A DNA stretch of 64,000 bases, from assembly GCF_021533835.1 (NCBI RefSeq), contig NZ_JAKFYQ010000001.1, forward strand, positions 964,079-1,028,078, written 5' to 3'. The stretch is from Synechococcus sp. Nb3U1 (lineage in GTDB: Bacteria; Cyanobacteriota; Cyanobacteriia; Thermostichales; Thermostichaceae). The notes beneath the pieces were generated by a model. It was not told the origin of the DNA. It worked only from the letters and a program-made list of their open reading frames with translations, and made no database searches. Below are positions 54,048-62,653 of the stretch, one piece after another. Both the position numbers and the translations under genes were made by a program. Numbering within the stretch: the stretch's first letter is position 1; each line of letters begins with the position of its first letter.

Positions 54048-56612
54048 TTATCTGGGATCACGTAAGGGTAAAGCAATGTAAAAAATATTGCCCTCTCCTA
54101 AGCGGCTTTCCGCCCAAATCCGACCTTGATGTTGCTGGACGATTTGCCGACAGATGGCCAAGCCCAACCCAGTTCCGCCTTTCTTGCGGGAGTCCGAGGC
54201 ATCCACCTGTTGAAAGCGCTCAAAAATCAGCTCCAGTTTATCAGCAGGGATCCCTGGGCCTTGATTTCGAACAGCGATCAGGAGGGTGTCTTGTTGAGGT
54301 TGAGCGGAAATGTGGATGCTGCTGTGGGGGGGCGAAAACTTGATCGCGTTGCTGAGCAAATTGGTGAGCACCTGCACGATTAAGTCGGGATCCGCCCAAA
54401 AGGTACAGTCTGTAAGAGTCTGTTGAATTTGAATCTGCGCCTGCTCGGCCAAAGGTTGCATTGTGGCACAGGCTTGGGCCACAAGCTCAGCACACCGGCA
54501 CGGTTGCCTGTCGAGAGGCAGGTCGGGGTTATTTAAGCGTTCTAAATCGAGGATGTCGTTGACCAGTCGGATCAGGCGGGTGATGTTTTGTTCGGCGATG
54601 TGTAAAAGCTCTTGCCCCATCGGTTGCAGGGATCCAAAAATACCCGTATTCAACGTGGTCAGGGATCCGTGAATGGCGGTGAGGGGAGTGCGCAATTCAT
54701 GGCTGACGACGGAGATAAACTCATCTTTGAGTCGATCCAACTCTTTCTGATAGCTAATATCCCGAATAATCCAGGAGGTGCCACAGGGATCCCCTCTGAC
54801 ACTCTTCAAAATAGAGATGGTCACGAAGACATCTATTAAGCGGCCTTCCTTAGATCGGTGTTGGCTGATAAAAGAGTCTTCTGGAGGGAAGCCATGTTCT
54901 AGTATTAGGATATCTCGAATGTTGATCCCTATGACCTCCTCAGCAAGGTATCCATAAGTACGTTCTGCCCCCTCATTCCATGTCAGGATTACGCCTTTCA
55001 AATCGGTGCTAACAATAGCATCAATAGAAGAATGGACAATAGACGCCAGAAGTTCCAGTTGTAACTCTGTATGTTTACGATCGGTAATATCAATGCAAGC
55101 CCCAAGAAGTCTCCTGACTTGTCCAGAGTCATCGCTGTCAAGTTTTCCTCGGAAAAGGAGCCAGCGCAATTCACCATCAGGCCGAATATAGGGGTATTCT
55201 GAATCAGGGTAGTGTCCTGTTGATAAAGCCTTTTCAATGTTGTCTTGGCACTCCTTCTGAGCCGAAGGAAGAATGCGATTAAAAATTAGCTCTCTAATGG
55301 GATAAGGTGCCACCACCTGACCTTGAGGATCCAAAACATGACCATGTTCATCGCTGACAAAACCTAAAATGTGATATTGCTCCGGTGACCACCACATTTT
55401 ACTGGTAATCAAATCTGCTTCCCAGACCCCCATATTTCCCCCTTTGAGGGCTATTTCCAGTTGGGAACGAGCTTGAACAAGGTTCGCTTCAGCTCGTCGT
55501 TGCTCGGTAATATCAACATGCACTCCCAAGGATCCGATGATTTGGTCTTCTTGACGGATGGGAGCACCTATAAACAGAAGATGTTTCTCCTCTTCATCGC
55601 AACATACTTTCTTTTCTCTTTTAATGAATTCTCCAGTTTTAATCTTGGCCACAGTGTCCTGCCAGTCTAAGATGTCTTCCTCAGAAAGATTCATATCTTC
55701 AATCCGTTGACCAAGACAATTTCCATATTGTTCTTGATCAGACTTACTTTGATAAATTAAAATATCTTTGCTATCTCGAGCCCAAAACTGAAAAGGCAGA
55801 TTATCAATGAGTGCTTTGAGGCGGGCTTCACTGATTCGCAATGCCTGTAATCTAGCCTGCTGCTCGGCTTCTTGTTGTTTTTCTTGAGTGATATCTTTAT
55901 TGATGCCAAAAACTTGAATTCTTTTGCCTTGGTAATTTTTTATAGTTTGAATAAAGGAGCGAATCCACCGTATTTCACCATTAGGCCTAATGATACGAAA
56001 TTCCCGTTGGAAAGGACGGGATTCCTCCTCTTGAAGCCAATCAAATTTTTCAAATAAATGAAGATCTTCTGGATGAACTCGATTCAGAAAAGTCTGGCGG
56101 GTGGGCTGAGGAACCTGTTCCGGGTTGAGTCCTAGTTGGCGATAAACTTCTGCAGACCACTGTTGTCGTTCCGGATCGGTGCATAGATCCCGTTGCCAAG
56201 TGCCCATCTCCCCTGCGGCTAGGACAAGATTCAATTTTGCCTCCCGTTCTCGAAAGCTATTTTGCACCCTCAAGCTCATGGCCATGATGGCCTCTGCCAG
56301 GGGAGCCAATTCTGAGAAATGAGTGGGAAGAGGATCAGATGAAAAATGGCCTTGCTCGATTTGCTGAATTCTTTGGGTCAGCAACTTCAAGGCCCGGTCT
56401 ATACAGCGATAAATCAGCAGCCCTCCGCCTACTCCAATGGCCAAAATCAGGCCCAGAACGCTGAACATGGGGGTGAGCGGCTGCGATAGGGTATCTTCTG
56501 TTCCTGACCACAGGACAAAGCTGTATCCACCCAGTCCAATCTGCAACGCTAGGGGAATCACTAACACCCAGCGTAAGGGGATTTTCAGATAAGGTTTGAG
56601 ATGTTCCTGCAC
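54048..56612 (-). CDS. Membrane histidine kinase with four PAS-like domains
   Basis: 854 residues. Two membrane helices (about residues 12-32 and 48-68) are separated by a very short periplasmic loop, then comes a HAMP-like linker. Four PAS/PAC modules follow (about 125-245, 260-375, 380-510, 515-625; PAC ends such as VFGINKDIT, GVHVDIT, GACIDIT and WIIRDISYQ). HisKA has SVVSHELRTPLTAIHG (His about 637). HATPase has NLLSNAIKF, NQGPGIP and GGTGLGLAICRQIVQQH. The short extracytoplasmic part means sensing is probably by the PAS domains. The central PAS region is AT-richer than its surroundings. Confidence 0.93.
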   Translation of the reverse strand: MQEHLKPYLKIPLRWVLVIPLALQIGLGGYSFVLWSGTEDTLSQPLTPMFSVLGLILAIGVGGGLLIYRCIDRALKLLTQRIQQIEQGHFSSDPLPTHFSELAPLAEAIMAMSLRVQNSFREREAKLNLVLAAGEMGTWQRDLCTDPERQQWSAEVYRQLGLNPEQVPQPTRQTFLNRVHPEDLHLFEKFDWLQEEESRPFQREFRIIRPNGEIRWIRSFIQTIKNYQGKRIQVFGINKDITQEKQQEAEQQARLQALRISEARLKALIDNLPFQFWARDSKDILIYQSKSDQEQYGNCLGQRIEDMNLSEEDILDWQDTVAKIKTGEFIKREKKVCCDEEEKHLLFIGAPIRQEDQIIGSLGVHVDITEQRRAEANLVQARSQLEIALKGGNMGVWEADLITSKMWWSPEQYHILGFVSDEHGHVLDPQGQVVAPYPIRELIFNRILPSAQKECQDNIEKALSTGHYPDSEYPYIRPDGELRWLLFRGKLDSDDSGQVRRLLGACIDITDRKHTELQLELLASIVHSSIDAIVSTDLKGVILTWNEGAERTYGYLAEEVIGINIRDILILEHGFPPEDSFISQHRSKEGRLIDVFVTISILKSVRGDPCGTSWIIRDISYQKELDRLKDEFISVVSHELRTPLTAIHGSLTTLNTGIFGSLQPMGQELLHIAEQNITRLIRLVNDILDLERLNNPDLPLDRQPCRCAELVAQACATMQPLAEQAQIQIQQTLTDCTFWADPDLIVQVLTNLLSNAIKFSPPHSSIHISAQPQQDTLLIAVRNQGPGIPADKLELIFERFQQVDASDSRKKGGTGLGLAICRQIVQQHQGRIWAESRLGEGNIFYIALPLRDPR

Positions 56613-56697
56613 GACCAGTGTTGGCTAAGGGATCCTGTTCATTTTGCCGCAGTTTTCCACCAAGGTTCAGATGAAATTGAGATCTTGCCCGCAATTC

Positions 56698-57300
56698 TCA
56701 GGGATCGGAATCGGCAAGAATTAGGGTTGAAACCTGAGCAGAATCTGTGAACAAGGGGGTTTTCCCCAACCCAATGATGTGCAATCGTTGTGGTGGATCC
56801 ATGTTGGCGAGGGTGGCAATGTGGCTGACAAAGCGATAGGCGGGATCCCGTTGTAGGGCAGACGGCAGCGGCGTGACTTCTGCAAGGGGTAAATCGATCA
56901 GAGCGGGCATGATCTGAAGGGGCAGGGCACAGGGCTCTCCTTGCGCCGTTTGAATCAAAATCAGGAATGGATCCTGCAGAGGGTGAGCAGTCTGACGGTT
57001 GCTGAGCAAATGGGCCAGATCCACCACCAAAAGGGTTTGGCTGGACAGGCCGGTGCGCAATTCCAACAGACCCACCCCCTCGGAGTTGATCTGGATCCCG
57101 TCTGGGCAGTGGGAAACCTTCAAGATCATGCTAAGGGGCAACCCCAGCAGCCGCTCTTGCACATAGAAAATCATCAGCCGTAGCGTTTGAGCCGCTTCAG
57201 TTTCACGGCTGAGTAAAGACCGTTTTGGCCTGCCAGAGGTTGGAAAGGCAGGGGTTTGGGGGTGGGTGAAAGGCATCGTGTTCATTCTGGTCATGTTCAT
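56698..57300 (-). CDS. CheW-like scaffold protein
   Basis: 200 residues with a CheW fold (MIFYVQERLLGLPLSMILKV, SQTLLVVDLAHLL, FLILIQTAQGEPCALPL), which couples CheA to the receptor. The start overlaps the stop of the CheA gene by four bases (ATGA), so translation is coupled. The sequence is divergent from E. coli CheW and resembles PixI/PilI-type proteins. Confidence 0.8.
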   Translation of the reverse strand: MNMTRMNTMPFTHPQTPAFPTSGRPKRSLLSRETEAAQTLRLMIFYVQERLLGLPLSMILKVSHCPDGIQINSEGVGLLELRTGLSSQTLLVVDLAHLLSNRQTAHPLQDPFLILIQTAQGEPCALPLQIMPALIDLPLAEVTPLPSALQRDPAYRFVSHIATLANMDPPQRLHIIGLGKTPLFTDSAQVSTLILADSDP

Positions 57301-60300
57301 CCTGGTGAGTGGAGGGGGAGCGCATTGGAATGAGGGGACGTTAGCACTTGGGAGAGCACCTGCAACAGTTCTGCTTCCTGAACGGGTTTGGTCAAATAGG
57401 CATTGGCCCCGAGAGAGAGGGCGTAGTCGCGGTGTTTCTGGGCGGCGCGAGAGGTGATCATCACTACCGGGATCCGTTGCAGTTCCGGGTTTTGGCGACG
57501 GGCTTGTAAAAAGTCAAACCCGTTCATGCGAGGCATTTCGATATCGCAGAGGATCAGGTCAATCCTGGATTGCTGCTGACATTGATTCAAGGCTTCATAA
57601 CCATCTCCCGCTTGCACCACCTGGTATTGGGCTTTTTGCAGAGTGAGGGCGAGGCTGAGCCGCTGGGTCATGGAGTCGTCAACGGCCAATACAATGCGCG
57701 GGGATCCCTGCTTGCCAAAGCCCTGAGTTGATGTTGAGGCTGGGGGCAGTTGTGGGGAGTCCGGCTGCGACAATAGAGGCGGGGGAGCTGCTTGAGGGGG
57801 TGCGGTGGATGGAGTAGAAGATTCCAGCCAAAGGTGCGGATCCATCACCAGACAGAGTTGCCCTTCTGATAGCAGGCTGTAGCCCAGTACATAGGGGGGT
57901 GGGGTGGGGTGGGGGCTGAGAGGCTTCACCACCAGATCTTGTTCCGCCACAATGTCATCCACCTCTAGGGCCACAATCGGCACTCGTTCGGCAAAGGATC
58001 CCGTCCCGCTAATGCGAACAGCAGCAGTGGATCTCAGCAGGATCAAGGGAGCTTTTCTGGTGGTCAGAGATCTCGTTGTGGGGCTGTGGATGCCATGCGA
58101 TAGCGTTTCGGATAGGGAGCGGATCGGTAGCCAGCGGGTTGAATCTCCTTCGCTCCAGCGCAAGGCTCGTTGTTCTCCCACAAAGCCTTTGTAGTACTGC
58201 ACCGGCGAGGGTTCTGTCCCATCTACCGGGTCGGGTGAGACAATCTGCACAATCGCATCGGTGAGCAGCGCATAGGGGATCCCGCCAGACTGGCAAACCA
58301 ATAGCCGCTCTGTTGAAAGGGTGAGGGGCAAATATAGGCTAAAGGTGGTGCCCGCCCCCGGTTGAGAGTGAATGGCAATGGATCCCTGTAGGGTCTGAAT
58401 TTGGCTGCGCACCACATCCAAGCCAACGCCGCGACCAGAAAGCTGGCTCACCTGAGCAGCCGTAGAGAACCCCGGCTCAAACAGCAGATCTTGGAGTTGC
58501 TCTGGGCTGGGCTGAGCTTCTGGGCTGAGCAGTCCCCGCTGGATCCCTTTTTGGCGGATCCGCTCCCAGTTTAGGCCCCTGCCATCGTCTCGCACCTCGA
58601 TCACGGTGCGGTTGCCCTGACGGAAGGCGGCAATGGCGACCTGGCCGATGGCGGGTTTGCCCTGTTCCAGCCGTTCTGATTGCGGTTCGATGCCGTGGTC
58701 AAAGGCGTTGCGCACCAGGTGCAGCAGCGGATCGTAGAGTTTCTCCACCAGGGATTTGTCCATCAACAGGTCACTGCCCCTCAGGCTGAGCTGCACGGGC
58801 TTGTGATTGTACTCCGCACGACTCGGAGAGTTATGGGAGGCTTGCAGTTGTTCCAAAACCGGCGAAAACCGCTGCAACACTGTTCCTATGGGTACCATGC
58901 GCATTCGCAGCAATTCTTCTTGGGCCTGATCCAGGAGCCTTTTGCGCCGTTTCAATTCGAAGCCCGTGTGTTGCCCCTGCAAACCCCGTAGCCGATCTTC
59001 CATGTGGCCAAAACTTTCGCTGATGGCCTGCACCAACACATGCAGCTCGCTGTAGGCATCCAGTTCTAGTGAGTCAAAGGATTTGGGGTTTGGAGAGGAA
59101 TTTGACTGAGTTGTTTTCCGGGATGGCGGCCTTGAGGGAGTCGGTTGTACCTGGGTCATAGCCCAGTCTTGCAGCTTTTCCAAGTGTTCCTGGGCTTTTT
59201 GCCAGAGGAATAGGGTTTCCTGTAGCTCTTTTTGGGTGTGCTGGTGGGTTTGGGTTTGCTGGTTGTGGTCGATGAGCAGCTCCCCGATAGCATGGTTCAA
59301 CTGTTCTAGGTGCTGAAGATCAACTCGGATCTTGGGCATGGATTCACGGGATCCACTGCGGGGATTTGTGGGTCGCTGGGGGGCGGGTTTAGGAGCAGCA
59401 GGGGCGGTAGAAGTCATATCAGAAGTCATATTCAGCCCATCCAGCCCCGAACCGGGCTGCTCTTGCGAACTTTGAAGGGAGCTGGAACCAGCTTGTTCCA
59501 AAGCGTTGGCTTTCGGTTGTACCAGCAGGAGATCCCGTTGCAGTTCCGCCTCGATCTCTTGTAGAACAGCCTCGATCTGGGCCAAGGGGGGAAGCTCAGA
59601 AGGACTCTGTTCCGATGACCCTCCGGGGGAGCACGATAACGTGAACGGGGGGATAGGAAGGGGATCTGATTCGGGTGATGCTGCCGGGTGGGATCCCAGT
59701 GTTGGAATGGGTTCGGCCTCTTCAACAGGCTCTTGAACAGGCGGAGCGAAATCCACATCTACGTCTGGCCAAGCAGGCCCGGTAGGGATCCCGTCTGTGA
59801 ACAGAGGTTCTGCTGCCATGGGATCCGGATCCTCAACCTGTTCTGGAACCGGGCTTTGTCCAGCCAGCTCCAGCAACAGCGGCGAGGGATCCCCGCCTCG
59901 CTCCCGGTCGCCCGCCAGCACCGCCAAACGCGCCTGTTGATAATCTTCCAGGGCCAGTTCTGCGATGATCAGAGTTTGTTCGGGGTGGGCTTGTAGGGCT
60001 GCCAGTGTAGCCGAGGCGATTGCCGCCAAACCGGGCAAATTATAGGACTCTGCCAGCCCAGCAAAAAACTCCGCTTGATTCCCAAAAGACTCTCGGATGT
60101 GCTGCGGATCCCCGGTGGACAAAACATAAGCCAGTTGGTTGAGATCCCCCAACACACTCTCTTTAAACAGAGATCCCACCACATCGAACCCCAGATCAGC
60201 GGAACTGGGCAAAACCTCGTCTTGTCCGTAGGCATCCCCCAGATGGTTCTGCAACTGGGCAAAAATGCCTGCCGCTCGGTTCAGGAGTTCCTCATCGTCG

Positions 60301-60659
60301 ATGGGGGTACCCGCCAGTTCTGCCTGCAGAGCAAAGCGCAAAGAATCAAACCCATCCATCAACAGGGATCCCATCTCGGGAAGGCTCATCCGCTCCGGTT
60401 CGTAGAGAGCTTTGAACACATCCTCCAAATGGTGGGCCAGCATGCGCAGGGTATGCCGTTCCACGCTGGCTGCCGCCCCCTTTAGGGTATGGGCATTGCG
60501 CATCAGGCTGTGAACCCGCTCGATAGAGTGTTCCCGCAACAGCTCCAGCAGATCCTGCTCCATGATTTGGATCAGCTCTGGGGCTTCTAGCAAGAAATAC
60601 TGGTAAACCTGTTGTTGGATATCAACAGACTCTGTGCCGCTAAGAGTATCGACAGACAT
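57297..60659 (-). CDS. Hybrid CheA histidine kinase with receiver
   Basis: 1,120 residues, similar to PixL/PilL/HmpE-type CheA. An N-terminal Hpt has His57 in NAHTLKGAAA. A second, degenerate Hpt-like helical segment lies around residues 155-270, and a long Pro/Gln-rich linker around 270-450. The HATPase has VRNAFDHGIEP (N box), VRDDGRGLNW and SGRGVGLDVV. A CheW-like domain follows, then a C-terminal receiver with LCDIEMPRMNG (phosphoacceptor Asp) and LTKPVQEAE. The ATG at 60659 has GGAG seven bases upstream. It sends phosphate to its own receiver and to separate CheY proteins. Confidence 0.93.
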   Translation of the reverse strand: MSVDTLSGTESVDIQQQVYQYFLLEAPELIQIMEQDLLELLREHSIERVHSLMRNAHTLKGAAASVERHTLRMLAHHLEDVFKALYEPERMSLPEMGSLLMDGFDSLRFALQAELAGTPIDDEELLNRAAGIFAQLQNHLGDAYGQDEVLPSSADLGFDVVGSLFKESVLGDLNQLAYVLSTGDPQHIRESFGNQAEFFAGLAESYNLPGLAAIASATLAALQAHPEQTLIIAELALEDYQQARLAVLAGDRERGGDPSPLLLELAGQSPVPEQVEDPDPMAAEPLFTDGIPTGPAWPDVDVDFAPPVQEPVEEAEPIPTLGSHPAASPESDPLPIPPFTLSCSPGGSSEQSPSELPPLAQIEAVLQEIEAELQRDLLLVQPKANALEQAGSSSLQSSQEQPGSGLDGLNMTSDMTSTAPAAPKPAPQRPTNPRSGSRESMPKIRVDLQHLEQLNHAIGELLIDHNQQTQTHQHTQKELQETLFLWQKAQEHLEKLQDWAMTQVQPTPSRPPSRKTTQSNSSPNPKSFDSLELDAYSELHVLVQAISESFGHMEDRLRGLQGQHTGFELKRRKRLLDQAQEELLRMRMVPIGTVLQRFSPVLEQLQASHNSPSRAEYNHKPVQLSLRGSDLLMDKSLVEKLYDPLLHLVRNAFDHGIEPQSERLEQGKPAIGQVAIAAFRQGNRTVIEVRDDGRGLNWERIRQKGIQRGLLSPEAQPSPEQLQDLLFEPGFSTAAQVSQLSGRGVGLDVVRSQIQTLQGSIAIHSQPGAGTTFSLYLPLTLSTERLLVCQSGGIPYALLTDAIVQIVSPDPVDGTEPSPVQYYKGFVGEQRALRWSEGDSTRWLPIRSLSETLSHGIHSPTTRSLTTRKAPLILLRSTAAVRISGTGSFAERVPIVALEVDDIVAEQDLVVKPLSPHPTPPPYVLGYSLLSEGQLCLVMDPHLWLESSTPSTAPPQAAPPPLLSQPDSPQLPPASTSTQGFGKQGSPRIVLAVDDSMTQRLSLALTLQKAQYQVVQAGDGYEALNQCQQQSRIDLILCDIEMPRMNGFDFLQARRQNPELQRIPVVMITSRAAQKHRDYALSLGANAYLTKPVQEAELLQVLSQVLTSPHSNALPLHSPG

Positions 60660-60709
60660 GAGGTACTCCAGAACCGTGGATCTGTGGATCTAGTGGATCT
60701 TGGGTGGGG

Positions 60710-62641
60710 TTAGTATTCCAGTTGCGGATCCGAGAGCGTTTGCAGGGCGGACAGGGCTTGCTCTAAGTGCTGAATTTGCGCCTTAAGAGCCTCGATCTGG
60801 CTGAGGGCAGCCATTAGGGTGGGATCCCCCAATTCATTGAGGATGCGATCCAGGGTTTGGAGTTGCTCCCGCAGAGCGGCGCATTCTTGGCTCAGCAGTT
60901 GAATTTGGCTATCGGCATGCATGTGTACTGCCTCCATTTGCTGTTGAAGTTCTGCTTGGTGCTGCTCCCGCCACCCCAGACATTCCTGCTCAAACCGTTG
61001 TCGCTCCTGTTGCAGCAGATACCGCTGCCGCTCCAGATCCTGTTGCTCCTGTTGCAGTTTCGCTAGAGCCAAGTGGTGCTGTTCCTGCTGAGCTTGCAGG
61101 GATCCCCATTCCTGTTGCCAGTGGTGTTCTAGTAAAGCCCGTTCCTGCTCCAGACACCTCCGCATCAGCTCCTGCTGGGTTTGGGCTGCTTGGTGCTGCT
61201 GTTCGATGTCTTCCTCCAGGTGGGCGTAGCGATGGCGCAGCTCACTCTGCCAGGCTTGTTGTTGCTCCTGAAGAGCGTGCAGAAACTGTTGCAACTCCCG
61301 CAGCAGTATCCCCTGAAACTGTTGGCGTTTTTGCTCCAGCTCCAGCTTTAGAGTGCGGGCTTGCTCTTGTAGGGCGACGGTTTGCTGGTCGCGGTGTTGC
61401 TCCAGTTCCGCTTGCAAGTCCAGATAAGCCTGCTGACGGGCCTCTTCCCACTCCCGCTGCTGGGCCTGGAACTGGGCGGCTTGTTCGTCGAGGAACTGCT
61501 GGCGGGCCTGCCAGGATGCGTCCATCTCGCTGGCCCGTTGCGCCAGGGCAGCCTCTTGTTCTGCCAACCGTTGCTGCTGAGCCAGTTGCTCTGCTTCTCG
61601 TTCTGCTTGCAGAGTTTCTCGCCAGGTTTCCAGCTCTTGCCGGCGGGCTTCCAATTCTGCTTGTGCTGTACTCCGCCAGCATTCGATGTTTTGCCGTTGG
61701 GTTTCTAGCTCCGCCAGAACTTCATTGCGTAGGGTTTCGATCTCTTGCTCCCGTTGTTCGCGGAGCAGTGCACTTTCTTGTTGAATGCCCTCACGGGTCG
61801 CTTCGGCTTCCGCTTGCAGTTGCTCCCGTTGTTGAGCGATCTCAGTCTCGGCTTCTGCCCGCAGAGTCGCCAACTGGGAGAGGGTCGCTTGGCGCTGCTC
61901 CGCCAGTTCGCGTTCTGTGGCCGCCCGTCGGTTCTCCAGATCTGCCAGTACCGATTGCCGATGCTGTTCGAGATCTTGGATTTGGGCCAGGGCCTGCTGG
62001 GCAGCCTCCAGGTGTTCTTGCTGTTGTTGGATTTGAACCTCTAGAGCGGCGCGGGTTTCGGCCCATTCCGCCGCCGCTTGCTCCCATTGGGCGGTGCTTT
62101 CCTGAAGGGATCCCAGCTTGGCCTTTATGGACTCCGTCTCGCTAACGCGAACGGCGGCCAACTCCTCCCAAGACTGTTGCAGGCGAGCTTGTTCCTGCCG
62201 CAGTTGGGCTTGCTGGGCCTGAAGCTGCTGGTACTGTTGCTGTAGGGTGAGCATTTGCCCCAAGGTCTGCTGCAATTGGGCGGCTTCCTCCGGGAAGGCT
62301 TCTGGCGAAATCACCTGTAGGGCCTGCTGATAACAGGCGATGGCGATCTCCAGAATCACTAGGGGTTGAACGGGCGGATCCAGTTCTGGGTGGGGATCCC
62401 ATTTTTGAACTAACTGACTGAACTTGAGCAACAGCTGGGTAATGGCGCGGCTAACCGCCAAGTTTTTGCTGCGGAACTTTTCGCTGGCCCATTGACGAAT
62501 CTCCTCCGCGAGCTGGGGCAGATGGTTGGAGTGCTGGTGGAGCAGTTCATACAGCGGTTGGGGATCCCCGTTCACTTGGTAGGTACGCTCCAGTAGGGTT
62601 TGCAGCAGGCTTGTGGCGGCTGGGGTGATGGTGGTGGTCAT
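60710..62641 (-). CDS. Long coiled-coil protein of the phototaxis/pilus cluster
   Basis: 643 residues. An N-terminal folded part (about 1-150, LERTYQVNGDPQPLYELLHQ, ACYQQALQVISPEA) precedes a nearly continuous Gln/Glu/Ala/Leu heptad coiled coil of about 450 residues. It has no enzymatic motif. Its place between receptor and CheA recalls the filament-polarity protein HmpF of motile cyanobacteria, but I cannot confirm homology. It would be a scaffold for the signalling array or the pilus motor. Confidence 0.65.
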   Translation of the reverse strand: MTTTITPAATSLLQTLLERTYQVNGDPQPLYELLHQHSNHLPQLAEEIRQWASEKFRSKNLAVSRAITQLLLKFSQLVQKWDPHPELDPPVQPLVILEIAIACYQQALQVISPEAFPEEAAQLQQTLGQMLTLQQQYQQLQAQQAQLRQEQARLQQSWEELAAVRVSETESIKAKLGSLQESTAQWEQAAAEWAETRAALEVQIQQQQEHLEAAQQALAQIQDLEQHRQSVLADLENRRAATERELAEQRQATLSQLATLRAEAETEIAQQREQLQAEAEATREGIQQESALLREQREQEIETLRNEVLAELETQRQNIECWRSTAQAELEARRQELETWRETLQAEREAEQLAQQQRLAEQEAALAQRASEMDASWQARQQFLDEQAAQFQAQQREWEEARQQAYLDLQAELEQHRDQQTVALQEQARTLKLELEQKRQQFQGILLRELQQFLHALQEQQQAWQSELRHRYAHLEEDIEQQHQAAQTQQELMRRCLEQERALLEHHWQQEWGSLQAQQEQHHLALAKLQQEQQDLERQRYLLQQERQRFEQECLGWREQHQAELQQQMEAVHMHADSQIQLLSQECAALREQLQTLDRILNELGDPTLMAALSQIEALKAQIQHLEQALSALQTLSDPQLEY

Positions 62642-62653
62642 TCGGATCCCTCC

